Below are positions 1-8,880 of a stretch of DNA of 13,736 nucleotides, piece by piece. Below the pieces are notes generated by a model, which saw only the letters and a list, made by a program, of their open reading frames with translations, searched no databases and was not told the origin of the DNA. Location: positions 17,501 to 31,236 of the forward strand of contig VIGQ01000579.1 in assembly GCA_009663005.1 (NCBI GenBank), given 5' to 3'. This DNA comes from Actinidia chinensis. Its lineage: Eukaryota > Streptophyta > Magnoliopsida > Ericales > Actinidiaceae. Made by a program: the position numbers and the translations under genes. How positions within the stretch are numbered: position 1 is the stretch's first letter; the number at the start of each line of letters is the position of its first letter.

Positions 1-53
1 AGATTATCACAACTAAAGAAGCCAGCGCAGTAATATATGTCATAATCAACTAC

Positions 54-191
54 CTTGCTTCAAGAAACAAGTGAAGTGTGTGTCTAAGTCAGCTGAGCGG
101 AACAGATTACGTAGTACACTGTTCATGGCAGGGATAACGTAGAAACTCGAATTTTTCTCTGGCCGTAAATTGTTGTGTAAAGAAGAGCACA
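54..191 (-). pseudogene. SEC24: SEC24-like exon: end of beta-sandwich and start of helical domain
   Basis: The minus strand reads CALLYTTIYGQRKIRV, then STLSLP, a one-base deletion that creates a TGA stop, and in the next frame NSVLRNLFRSADLDTHF followed by TCFLKQ. This is one of the most conserved blocks of the plant SEC24B/C type. The 3' border is a good donor (AAG|GTAGTT on the minus strand, GT at 53-52). The 5' border lacks the AG expected just before TGTGCT: the minus strand reads GTCCACTGTGCTC. The next exon downstream must lie left of the window. Confidence 0.88.
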
Positions 192-336
192 GTGGACAAA
201 AACACACTATTAAAATGACAGCAATTTCTCAAACAAAACAAAGAATACTATTAAGTCGTTCGGCAAAAGGTGCCCAGAATGAAGATGTGAAACCAAAATA
301 CGGATCTCCGTAAGTAAATAAGTAGTAATATTGTAC

Positions 337-415
337 CTGAAAAAGCGCATTTGGCACCATCTGGTAGTTTGTCATCATCCTTCAAAGTTACCATTAATGT
401 TTTATCGCAGTCAAT
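337..415 (-). pseudogene. SEC24: SEC24-like exon: beta-sandwich segment IDCDK...CAF
   Basis: The minus strand opens after a good acceptor (TTATGCAG|ATTGAC) and reads IDCDKTLMVTLKDDDKL, then PDGAKCAF. This matches the family block IDCDK-(T/A)-IMVTLKHDDKLQDG-(S/A)-ECAFQ. The exon ends TTTTTCAG|GTACAA; one extra T in the T run shifts the final Gln codon out of frame (79 nt where 78 are expected). The rest is cleanly open with only conservative changes, so this is among the least decayed parts of the copy. Confidence 0.9.
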
Positions 416-1724
416 CTGCATAAGGGGAAAGCTTGTGAGGAGTGGTAACTTCCATCATAGTGACCATTAAAGTTAATCCCAATTGACAATAACACACCAA
501 GGGGGAACTTATGAAAAGGCTAGAGTCAAACAAGCAAGAACGCTGACTCTTCATTACTATGGCTCTATGAAGTTTAGTTCCCATATAGTACATAGGTCAT
601 ATATCAGTTATGCTAAGAATTTGTCACTCCACACCATAGATGTACATGACACCTTATGGTTTCCCTTTTGTCATTCTTATAAAGATAGCAAACAAAACCA
701 AACTCTCAACTTCTTATCAACGATAAATCAGAGAGAGTTTTTACAATTATGACAATAGAAGAGCCACCTCAAAGGGGCCCTTCATTTGTATCAGCAACAA
801 AGAAATATAAATCAAAGGACAAAAAAATACCAAGTGAGGGCAATAAGTCCACCCAAACTATGGAAGTAAACAAGAAAGGGAAAATATCAAAACAATATGT
901 CGCGTATAGCCCTCAAAATCTCTACCAATAAAGAAACAACAGCGTCCCTCACTTAAAGGACATGAAAACCTCAAAACGATGCAAAGAAATGGATATTGTC
1001 CCATAACCTAAAATTTCTTTCGTTTTGCCTCAAATTTTATAGAATTCCTTTGCAACCATACCAGTAATACTGCACAAACAACTCTTTCCCAGAGAACTTG
1101 AGCTTCATTATCAGGGCCAAACCCACTATAATCAATGACTTCTGTCTCATAAAGGGGTGCAAAATTCGATTAAATTTTTTAACTGACATAGGAGCCATGA
1201 GATAATAGATCAATCCAAATTGCAACGGTAAATATGTGTCATTGACTGCATTGTGAAAGAGCTGGTGGATTAACTTAGATGAATATATCACCAGACATCA
1301 GATTGAATTACATCGTTCAAAATAATTATGACTGAATACCTGCCTTCCTAACATAGATCATTACAATACTAGAATTCGATCAAACAACCTTAAAAAAGTA
1401 GAGAACAAGCTGATCATAAAATCGAAACTTGGGTTACTGTAACAGGAGCTAATGTAATCATTATGTAATCAGATACCAATATTTTTATCTAGTAACAATA
1501 TTTTCTAACATGTTCGTTATATATAAAAAGGACATCATCAACTATTTGAACCATGTGAATAAATTATAGAACCCAGGAACGACTGTATGAAACATCTAAG
1601 GCTGGAAAACCCAGCCCAAACGCATTACATGCCAGTCGCTTGCTTACAACCAGACCATATTCACAAGCGGGGAGTAATTCGGTTCAGTTGTATGGACCCA
1701 TTTATAAATGGATTTGAACAGGCT

Positions 1725-1830
1725 GCACATGGGTTGGCTAAGTGGTTGGAGATGGGTCGTCATTGTCAAAAATGTAACTTCGATGTGCGGAGGGAATTTG
1801 ATCTTGAGACCTGGTGGATATTATGAAGGC
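1725..1830 (+). mobile_element. Possible tRNA-derived SINE remnant
   Basis: The plus strand contains GGTTGGCTAAGTGGTTGGAG near 1733-1752, which fits the polymerase III A-box pattern (TRGYNNARNNG). About 55-65 bases downstream, GGAATTTGATCTTGAG is a degraded likeness of a B-box (GGTTCGANNCC). This A/B spacing is within the range of plant SINEs. No target duplication or 3' tail was established, and the B-box match is poor, so this is tentative. Confidence 0.22.
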
Positions 1831-2210
1831 AACCAATCCACTAAACCACAACATCACTTGACGGCAATTATCATCAAAAAGAATTTATTAGATACATTTC
1901 ACTTCTTATATATAACAATCTAATCAAAGTGAAAAGAAGAGGGAATATATATCGGCAGCCACAAACTCTCTTTCTCTGTTTCATTTACCTTCTGCTTTTT
2001 TAAGCAGGTTTCTCCTAGTTTTTTTGATCTTTAAAAAACTATTTTTATTTTTGGTAAAAAACATCTTTAATTTTTATGGATCATTATTTTACTTTTCCTG
2101 GTTCCTTTATTCAAGCAAACCAAAAATGTAGAAAATATTGACAAATAGAGTAAAAACTATTTACGACAAAAAATCAAAAAAGAAAAGAAAAAGAAATTGC
2201 TGAAAAAGAT

Positions 2211-2298
2211 GACCAAACAAGGCCTCGCTCAGATGCTGACAGGTAGATAGTAGTTATGTGTCCGAAAATTTTAAAAAAGAGGCCTGTTCAGATTACTC
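2211..2298. mobile_element. Pair of MITE-like terminal motifs
   Basis: Positions 2211-2225 read GACCAAACAAGGCCT, the reverse complement of AGGCCTTGTTTGGTC, a common terminal motif of plant MITEs. About 55 bases on, GGCCTGTTCAGATTACTC (about 2281-2298) looks like the left end of a similar element pointing the other way. I could not find the matching opposite ends, so these may be eroded or nested insertions inside the intron. Confidence 0.25.
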
Positions 2299-2940
2299 TC
2301 AATGTTTTCTACTACTCAAATTATTGATTACTATTGCATATTATTCAATGAAAATAATACAACAAAGGCATTTGTAACTTAATTGGATTAGCACGGAATT
2401 ACACAATTAATCCCATAAACAATTGAACCATTTTGCACCCTTCAACATAGTTAAATCACTAGGACCATAGAAAATCTATAAAAATTGTGCTAAAAACATG
2501 GAGTAAAAAAATAGAAAAGTAGTATAGTCAATTTTTTTCACACCACAATATCACATTCTCCAATGTGCTTAAGCTCAAAAAATTGGTGGCCAAAGGAGAT
2601 GGTAATTGTGGTGATCAATCCCGTTGCATTCACTGCAGGGTGGTTCCACACAGTTTGGTTGTTGCCAATACTATGACAGTTTCAGGAGCACAAATTACAA
2701 AATATTAGAAGGAAAGCAGTGTTTGTATGTCTACGATACAAAAATCTCAGGCACAAAACATGATTACAAACAATTATAGTAGACCTCCAGTTACAAAGGT
2801 AAAAGCAATTTCAGCATTACAATTATTAGGCTATGCAATTTATTTTGTTTTTAAGATAAAAAAAAAATCAAAATAAATTAAGTCAAAAGAATTCATTAAT
2901 TTTCATGGAAAAGATATACTAGAGAGAGAGAAAAAAGAGT

Positions 2941-3028
2941 TGGGTTGGCCTTCATGGGTATGACTTGACCCAATTTGACCCAATCTATATCCACCCCGCA
3001 GACCGCAACCACTTCAACCCACCCGAAC
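2941..3028. repeat. ACCCAA/AACCC-rich low-complexity stretch
   Basis: This begins TGGGTTGG and runs through GACCCAATTTGACCCAATC to CAACCCACCCGAAC. Such degenerate GGGTTGG/CCCAACC stretches are frequent in plant intergenic and intronic DNA and often mark transposon relics. The two ends are complementary in a loose way (TGGGTTGG against CAACCCA), which could be a short foldback. Confidence 0.3.
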
Positions 3029-3290
3029 TACATACATTTCCAACTCTAGGAAAATCCAATTGACTAAAGATAATGAAATGATCTTGTTTCAGTTAAGGGA
3101 TGAATGCCAAACAAAAGGATGAGGGACTACAGTTTTGAGGTAAACAAAAATGGGAAAGTATAGGATTACACAACAAATCATAATATCTCACAGCACATAA
3201 ATAAGATTGTACTTGAAACATGAATCGAATTTCATCATTTTTTCCCCATTGTCTTTGCAACAACAAAACATAATAGGAAGATAGACTAAC

Positions 3291-3364
3291 GCAGGTAGGT
3301 CAACATCTGTTGGATATGCAGCTTAAGAAGGTTTTCCCATTTTAGGATTCTTGAACTGAATACC
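3291..3364 (-). pseudogene. SEC24: SEC24-like exon: GIQVQE...PTDVDLP
   Basis: After an acceptor (TTGTTAG|GGTATTC) the minus strand encodes remnants of GIQVQE, then a disturbed YHGNF block, then PTDVDLP in clean frame, ending at a donor (CCTGC|GTTAGT). The family block is GIQVQEYxGNFCKRIPTDVDLPG. A deleted A in GTATTCA(A)GTTCAAG and several small insertions around GGGAAAACC break the frame. Length is 74 nt where about 69 are expected. Confidence 0.8.
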
Positions 3365-3512
3365 CTAACAAGACGACAATTAATGTAAATAGTATATTTC
3401 TAATGGGGGGAGGGGGGAGGTGATAAGTGATTGCAATGTTTTCAGAATAAAAGGGGAGAGCAACTTTTGCTATATGCGATGAAAAGTACAAACAAGAATA
3501 TGAGAAACTCAC

Positions 3513-3636
3513 TTGCTACATCAACACCATCTTGTCCTTCAAAAAGCCTCAAAATTGGGGCATTGTGACCTTCCATCGCAGATCATTACAACGTTTTGGT
3601 AGGATCAGAACAGCATAGAAAGGGTAATGTAATACA
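3513..3636 (-). pseudogene. SEC24: SEC24-like exon: YYYYPF...LYNDLRW...VRCSQ
   Basis: The minus strand begins TGTATTAC-ATTACCCTTTC after AAAG, a remnant of VYYYYPFSALSDP. It continues through TTCTGATCCTACCAAA (SDPTK) and the clean stretch NDLRWKVT, then a PQ-FEA remnant. The end, GGTGTTGATGTAGC, corresponds to RVRCSQ with a base lost. About ten extra bases sit between FEA and this end. The donor is read as GTGAGT from 3512. Length is 124 nt against about 120 expected. Confidence 0.82.
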
Positions 3637-5337
3637 CTTTAAAGAAAGGTTTAAATACTTGAGGAACAAACATTAAGATATTAATGTATGCAAAAAAATT
3701 TTTATGGATTTAGCACCTGTCGTTATAATCACATAAAGAGATTTACACTGACATCTGTATGCACATATCAGAAGTGGGGTGCTGGAAATCTTTTTAATGG
3801 GGTGGGGCTGGGGTTGGTGGGCAAGGACCTACCAAATCTGTTCAAGGTTCCCAATTCATCATGTTTCAAACATAATTATGGTATATTTCCACTGTCCAGG
3901 GAAACTTAAAAGAAAAAAGATGCTTAATTCATTATCAAAGTAGGGTTGAGTTGTTCAGCGCGATGAGCCAACAACAACTGCAACATGCCCCCATGTAAAC
4001 AATACGGTAGAAGAAAGCAAAAGAACTTTATTTGCGAATTTTCCAAGGATAAAAAACCTTTTGAAGAGACTTTTCCTCTGGAATATGAGAGAACTACGAA
4101 AGCAGGATGAGTGGATCAAAAGGAGAACACCGCCCAAACCATGGGAAAGTCTACAAGCTAGCAGGATTTCCAACAGGACATGATCTGTAGCCACACGGAC
4201 TCCGGGAACATGAGTCACTGTCAACAAGTATTGGCAGCCTTGTTTGGCGGCAGGGTGCCATTTTTGGAAAGAGCTTCTCAATTAAGAACGATGCGATGAA
4301 GGAGGTTGCAGTAAAGAAGTATGTGCTATTTGGTTTACACTATTGATAAGAGGTTCACTTCATCCCATCCCGTCCACAAGCATGTTTGTGCACACCTCTT
4401 AAAGCCACCATCTTCTTTTACTACCCTCAACAACTCACGCTTCGTAATGCACCATGAACACTTAAGTGACACAAACATATAAGATAAATTAAAGGTAACA
4501 CTAATGGGGCTCTGTATCTTATTTCAAAATTTCTTCCAACAGACAGCATCATCTCAAGAGCAAAAGGGATATGAGTCCACACAAACGTGGATCAAAATTA
4601 AAAAGAAGGGAAGGGGAGAGATAGAACTTATGTGAACTTGAGGTGGTTAGCCTACAGTATGTTTCTGTATTTACATTTAGTAGCTATCAAAATCACCTCC
4701 TATAGATTGGCTGGCTTCTAGTTTCCTTACATTTACAGAAACTTGACAAACTCTAGTAAGTTTTTTTAATCACAGGCCAGATATTGCATTGTGAATTAAA
4801 AATAAACATCAGGTGTAATGCTGCTGCAATAACTGGTTATGATACATTACATTTAATCCATTTAGCAGTTAAGCAATGATACTTCAAATAATTCGTTCAC
4901 AAGTGAAAACTAAACAGCTTAGAAGAAAACTTTGATACATAATTTGTACTAAACCTAATCAGAGGATCCCACACTAACCACACTGCCACTGCAGTTTTAG
5001 TCAAGTAGTATGGCAGTATTTGAGGAAAGAAAGACCCATCATTCGACTCTTTTTATAATGGCTAGAAAAATACCTAGATGGATATGAGGTTATTGCCCAA
5101 AGAATTAGGAAAACTATCTAGAAGAGTGACAGTAACTTTTCGCCTTTGTAGATTCATTAGCTATTTGTCTACCACTTCCATTTTGTTTGACAAGTGTTTT
5201 GGATATAGTTTGGTTAATCTGAGGTTTATTAAAATTTTAACCTCCCTGTTTCTAACGGGATCCTTCCGTCTGTCTCATTCTTCAAATAAATTCCTTAGTA
5301 CTATCCAAAAAGAATGAAAGAGACCAATAACGAATAC
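3637..5337 (-). other. 1.7-kb intron of the SEC24-like copy
   Basis: This runs from a GTATTC donor (5337 downward) to an AAAG acceptor at 3637. The open frames at 3688-3909 (+), 3955-4281 (-, 108 codons, the longest in the window) and 5078-5317 (+) show no recognisable family. I found no SEC24 exon inside it: the flanking remnants encode adjacent parts of the family protein. The 3950-4290 part is less AT-rich than its surroundings and could be an old insertion. Confidence 0.65.
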
Positions 5338-5466
5338 CTTGCCTCTGGCCTGTAAGTTCTTGGGATAACAGGATTGAAAAACAGTCAAACTCCCGCCGGG
5401 TACTCTGCAAGTTCACAGCCTTGTCTTAAAAGTCTTGTCTGCTGGTTGGAGTAATTTATGGGGCTC
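5338..5466 (-). pseudogene. SEC24: SEC24-like exon: AHKLLQPADK...ELAEY...VIPRT, internally deleted
   Basis: After TTTTAG the minus strand reads AHKLLQPADKTFKT in clean frame, then a remnant of MAVELAEY with lost bases, then VDCF. It jumps directly to CTGTTATCCCAAGAACT (VIPRT) and a disturbed TGGQ end before a GTATTC donor. The family has about 20 residues between VDCF and VIPR (ITTQTYVDIASIS). Most of them are gone, so the exon is 129 nt where about 156 are expected. This loss is too large to be a simple base-calling error. Confidence 0.86.
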
Positions 5467-5874
5467 CTAAAATTCATCAACAACAAACACTGTATTAAAA
5501 TCAGAATCTCATTGTTATGTTTACACTAAGTTGCCTCTATTTCGCAATGAACACCTTGTAGGTGCAGATATACGCGAATAAATGAAGTACACGTCCACAA
5601 GCACTTTATATAAAAATAATCAATTTGGTCGGAAAAAAAAAAGAAAATCAGAAAAGTGAAAAATGGAATGGTCTTTTAGAGAGAGCAAGAGAGAGAGAAA
5701 ATTCTAAGTTGTTGATAAAGAATAATGATATCAAGGAAGGACGTTTCATCAAAGCTTGGACGTAATGCAACAGGAAAACTTAAAAGAGAAATTGACTCAA
5801 AAGCCTGGATTTCTAATAATACATAGAATACATCAAAAAAAAAAAACAAGAACTGCTAAAACCTGCATTACATA

Positions 5875-5930
5875 GAAAATGTGTAATGCCAAAAGGATGG
5901 TCACAATGCCAGGGTAAAATCTTAATTTCA

Positions 5931-5972
<42 letters not shown>

Positions 5973-6215
5973 ACACTACAAGATCGATATTCATCTGGAA
6001 ATTTCAACAGAAAATGTGTAATGCCAGAAGAATAGTCCACAATGCCAGAGTAAAATGTTAGTTTCAGAGAGAGAGAACACTACAAGATCGATATTCATCT
6101 GGAAATTTCAACAGAAAATGTGTAATGCCAGAAGAATAGTCACAATGCCAGAGTAAAATGTTAGTTTCAGAGAGAGAGAACACTACAAGGTCGATCTTAT
6201 ATTCATCTGGAATTT
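5875..6215 (+). repeat. Tandem repeat of about 104 bp, about three copies, with (GA)n core
   Basis: Each copy begins GAAAATGTGTAATGCC and runs through TCACAATGCCAG, a TTTCA(GA)n core, GAACACTACAAG and GATATTCATCTGG. Copies start at 5875, 6010 and 6114. Copies 2 and 3 are nearly identical, one base apart in the AGTC(C)ACAATG part, so that duplication is recent. Copy 1 is more diverged and its GA core has grown to about 42 bases (5931-5972). The third copy fades out near 6215 with an insertion (GATCTTATATTC). Confidence 0.92.
5931..5972 (+). repeat. (GA)n microsatellite
   Basis: Forty-two bases of AG/GA dinucleotide repeat with one interruption (GAGGAG), lying in the core of the first copy of the tandem repeat. 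The other copies keep only four to five GA units here, so the expansion is specific to this copy. Confidence 0.97.
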
Positions 6216-6585
6216 ACAAGGTTTCACAACACTGCTAAATTGGTTGAGGCAATTATCCGATGAAAAATTCTTTGCATATAGATTATGATAGCCCGATAGG
6301 TCCATAACACTATTTTCCCTTCAATCCATTGGATGCAGGAAAAAAGGCAAGAAAAAATTCGAATAAAGCAAAAATTCTAGAGCTCTGATGCTATACTTAG
6401 TATGAAATTAAATGAGTATATCCGTGGAATGGTGGATTTTAGTTAGATCAATGCCACATCCTTGACTTGCAGAGGCAACTGGTTCAACATCTACCTCATA
6501 CTAGAAGAGCAAAGGAAATACACTAAACACCAATGGGGAATGGGGAAACATAACAAGAGTGCTAATGGTAAATCACATAACATAC

Positions 6586-6661
6586 CTTCTCCCTGCAGAA
6601 ATATTCGTTCTCCTTCAGCCTCTCTTGCAGAAAGGGCTGCAATGCCAACTGAAGGCAAGAA
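6586..6661 (-). pseudogene. SEC24: SEC24-like exon: LPSVGIAALSAREAEG
   Basis: After CACCAG the minus strand reads a LPSVGIAALSAREAEG block, then GAACGAATATTTCTGCAGGG. In the family this continues RTNISAGEK. Two single-base losses in short A and G runs move the reading out of frame, giving ERIFLQGEG. The donor is GAAG|GTATGT. Length is 76 nt where 77 are expected. Near the acceptor there is also one extra base (TTCTTGCC). Confidence 0.9.
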
Positions 6662-6940
6662 CTGGTGTAGACAGCATAACACAAAAATTAAAATTGTCAG
6701 ACCCAGCAATCCTATCAACACGTAATAAACTATAGAGAATCTTGCAATCACGACATGAAACTATAGCAAATCTTGTAAACACGTGTAAACTACATGGAAT
6801 TCAAAAGATCCTACGAAAGACAATGACCACGATAAGGGATGACGTGCAAAAGCAGGACATGAATGCGCACCTGCTGATTCCTCCCCATTCTCAACCCCAG
6901 AAAAAAAAAAAAGACACATACACAGAGAGAGGTATATCTA

Positions 6941-6962
6941 TATACATATATATATATATATA
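6941..6962. repeat. (TA)n microsatellite
   Basis: A run of TATACATATATATATATATA type inside an intron of the SEC24-like copy. Confidence 0.95.
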
Positions 6963-7226
6963 AAACATACCTTTAGACTAAGAAACATACAAACCCAGGA
7001 TATTTTAAGCGAAAATGCAAGCATGAACATCAAATTCAAGAATACTACTGTGCAGCCTAATAGCATAAAAAAATAAGGAAATGCCTAGTTTTTACTTCAA
7101 AATCAAAGCTCACAAAAAAAAATCCCACCTATTCCTAAATTTTAACTCTTAATACTCAAAACTGAAAGTAAACTTTTGCTATCCATTATTGGATCTAGAC
7201 GCGCTCGTAGAAAAAATAATACCCAC

Positions 7227-7299
7227 ACATACATATATACATACACACATATATATATATATACACACCCATATATATATATATGTATATATGTATACT
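7227..7299. repeat. Compound (TA)n/(CA)n microsatellite
   Basis: An impure stretch of ACATATATAC, ATACACAC, (AT)n, CACACCC, (AT)n and GTATATATG blocks. The left ACATATATAC and right GTATATATG parts are complementary, so the stretch could fold on itself. Confidence 0.93.
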
Positions 7300-7637
7300 A
7301 TAATGTCCCAGCACTATATCTCCACATTCTATGGTTAATTGTGTTCTTATTCCTCAAGATACCCTATCCTCAATTGGAAAATTACTATGGGTTACCAAAT
7401 TCAACAATTGCCTATCATCATCACAACAAGCATTCAAATATGAATTCCCTTATATGACATTCACTAGTACAAATTAGTCAGCTTTTACTAAAAATAAAAA
7501 TTAGAAGAAAAAAAACAGAAAAGAAACCAAAGTTAACTGCAAAGAATTTTACAACATCAAACAGAAATGAGATAGCAATTCAATAGCTGTTTATTCCAGA
7601 CCGCAGACATATAATTTTAAATAGGTCATGAACTTGC

Positions 7638-7684
7638 CTGACTGAAATACAATGAAGAGTACTTCTTCATTGCCAATAAGCAGC
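7638..7684 (-). pseudogene. SEC24: SEC24-like exon: AAF-AMK...IVFQS, shortened
   Basis: The minus strand, after TAACTTCAG, reads GCTGCTTATTGGCAATGAAG, a remnant of AAFLAMK. It then reaches ATTGTATTTCAGTCAG (IVFQS) after a gap where the family has the S-T-G-G-K-L stretch. Length is 47 nt against about 55 expected, a net loss that breaks the frame. The 3' border is CAG|GCAAGT, a GC-type donor. It joins in phase with the LPSVGI exon (Q-S-[V/F]-LPSVG). Confidence 0.82.
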
Positions 7685-7871
7685 CTGAAGTTATAACAAA
7701 AATTACAAAAAAATTCAGCATAGACATACGGAATTAATCAAATGCAAGTGAACGCTAAGGTAATGATAGAATTCTACTAATTATGACAAACAAAAAAATG
7801 GTATTTTAATTAGAAGTACCAACTATTAGAGGTCAAAAAAGGTATAATCACTGTAAGAAACAATGACAAAC

Positions 7872-7961
7872 CTTGACTGCTGCACCAAAAGCTGAATCAG
7901 CAGTTCTGTTATCATGGAACATGTTTGGAATGTTTTCCAACAACTCCAGATGTTGACGGCA
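7872..7961 (-). pseudogene. SEC24: SEC24-like exon: CRQHLELLENIPNMF...AFGAAVK (open)
   Basis: Exactly 90 nt and fully open on the minus strand: CRQHLELLENIPNMFHDN followed by RTADSAFGAAVK. It is bordered by CCAG| and AAG|GTTTGT. This is the trunk-domain block that reads CRQHLELLLxxIPxMFQ...SAFGAA(V/I)K in plant SEC24B/C proteins. One Leu of the LLL run is missing (an in-frame loss). This exon gives the clearest family identification. Confidence 0.93.
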
Positions 7962-8099
7962 CTGGAATTGTGGAAACAGACAACCAATTACTTAACTTAC
8001 TATGAAATTCCTTTGGGGAAGAAAAAGAACAATATGAAGATTTAAGTTCACAATAATGAGATATTATTGTTAAAGAAAAAAAAAAGAAATGAAACTGAC

Positions 8100-8177
8100 C
8101 TCAGAAGTTGAACAATAACATCAGTTTTGAAGAGGATGTAAACATCTTGTACATCAGGACCTATAGCAATCAGTGGC
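8100..8177 (-). pseudogene. SEC24: SEC24-like exon: PLxxIxPDVQDVY...DVIVQL
   Basis: The minus strand reads PLIAIGPDVQDVYILFKT and DVIVQL, bordered by TTTTAG| and GAG|GTCAGT. The family has PLMLIVPDVQDVYTPLQTDVIVQLSE. A lost C and a gained A compensate each other, turning TPLQT into ILFKT. A T lost from the following TTTCTGAG shifts the last codons. The exon keeps the expected 78 nt by compensation. It belongs to the vWA-like trunk domain. Confidence 0.9.
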
Positions 8178-8721
8178 CTAAAACTAATGCAAGAACAAAT
8201 AAGCAATCCATGAAAATAACATTTCAAGCCCATTGTTATGAATTCCATCTTTATTTTTTTGAGCTTTGTTACCTCGATACTAATAACATGATGTTAGTGG
8301 AGCATTACCTCAACACAGGTAACAGATCAAAGAAATTATCTCAGTAACAAAAACCGTAATGTCCCCAATACAAATTGGCCTGGATCCAGCTGTAAAGGAG
8401 GAAAATAAGTATCAGGTTGCCCATACAAACTTGCTTTGAGAACAGATGATGTGTTCAATAAAATGAAAATCAAGTACTGTAAATTTTCTGCTGATTATTA
8501 GCACTGAAAAATTAAATTCTGGGTTCAAAAACCAAAGTGTAAATAAATTTTAATTGAAATAAAAATTTAAAACCACATTCAATTGGGGTTTGGGTTTTCC
8601 GTTCAGTGATAAGTCAGGCAGGCCTCTTCAACTTAAGATTTTTTTCTATAACAATTCGTACAACCAAGCAACGCAAATAACATAAGGGACCAGACCAGAC
8701 CAGAAGGCCGCCAGGCTATAC
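8178..8721 (-). other. About 540-bp intron of the SEC24-like copy
   Basis: This lies between the decayed 8722-8880 remnant and exon 8100-8177. It is AT-rich. The open frames at 8048-8248 and 8108-8347 are overlaps with or shadows of the exon. Nothing else is recognised. Confidence 0.5.
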
Positions 8722-8880
8722 CATTTTACACATATACATATAGTCAATGGCTGTTAAATGGCCAGATAATTCCCTCAACAAGGTCCTAGAAATATCAGCA
8801 GAAAACTTCGAATGCAGCCGTGAGTCCATCCAGCAGCTTTTGCATTGACAAAAATAAATAAATAATAATAACAACCAACA
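8722..8880 (-). pseudogene. SEC24: Strongly decayed SEC24-like exon (IDVSMNAIQ...GIATFDSTIHFYN region)
   Basis: The minus strand shows collinear fragments of the trunk exon expected just upstream of PLxxIxPDVQDVY: TTTGTCAATGCAAAAGCTG against the DVSMNAIQ(T/A)G part, GCTGATATTTCTAGGACCT against IADLPEGP, and GAGGGAATT...CATTTAACAGCCATTGACT against VGIATFDSTIH. No single frame stays open, and the borders are uncertain (a possible donor is ATG|GTATAG at 8721-8720). The match rests on gene order plus nucleotide likeness, so it is less secure than the others. Confidence 0.5.

Larger units (their letters stand above)
416..3290 (-). other. Expanded 2.9-kb intron of the SEC24-like copy
   Basis: This lies between the exon remnants 3291-3364 and 337-415. 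The donor is GTTAGT (minus strand, from 3290) and the acceptor is TTATGCAG ending at 416. The content is AT-rich. It holds a possible SINE remnant near 1725-1830, MITE-end-like motifs near 2211-2298, and a short stretch of ACCCAA/AACCC motifs near 2941-3028. Open frames at 483-931, 1037-1291 and 1587-1923 show no family I recognise and are probably chance. The length suggests transposon insertions, but no complete element could be delimited. Confidence 0.7.
5467..6585 (-). other. 1.1-kb intron of the SEC24-like copy, containing a tandem repeat
   Basis: The donor GTATGT follows the exon end at 6586 and the acceptor TTTTAG ends at 5467. Most of the middle is occupied by the tandem repeat at 5875-6215. 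A second impure (GA)n stretch sits near 5679-5699. The rest is AT-rich with no recognised feature. Confidence 0.7.
6662..7637 (-). other. 1-kb intron with a GC donor and TA microsatellites
   Basis: The donor reads CAG|GCAAGT on the minus strand, the consensus for the minor GC-AG intron class, and the acceptor CACCAG ends at 6662. Inside are TA-rich microsatellites at 6941-6962 and 7227-7299. The open frames at 6742-6963 and 7176-7457 consist largely of these repeats and are not genes. Confidence 0.65.

Noticed and set aside
483..931. Open frames of 89 and 60 codons on the plus strand
   Set aside because: Low-complexity, Lys- and Ser-rich chance frames in an intron, with no family likeness.
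2567..2700. Protein-like stretch on both strands (minus: NCVEPPCSECNG; plus: KGDGNCGDQSRCIHC)
   Set aside because: Short, Cys-rich, without splice borders or a family I recognise, and not collinear with SEC24.
3240..3290. Possible second IDCDKT-like stretch (TGTTGCAAAGACAATGGGG on the minus strand) directly after PTDVDLP
   Set aside because: The clear IDCDKTLMVTLK exon is at 337-415 with good splice sites, and a GTTAGT donor sits at 3290, so this stretch is intron.
3955..4281. Longest open frame in the window (108 codons, minus strand)
   Set aside because: It lies inside a SEC24-copy intron, has no recognisable motif or family, and no splice or start context that supports a gene.
5813..6040. 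Minus-strand frame with a long Ser-Leu run
   Set aside because: It is the translation of the (GA)n tandem repeat.
6742..7457. Open frames rich in Tyr, Ile, Thr and His
   Set aside because: Their coding look comes from TA and CA microsatellites.
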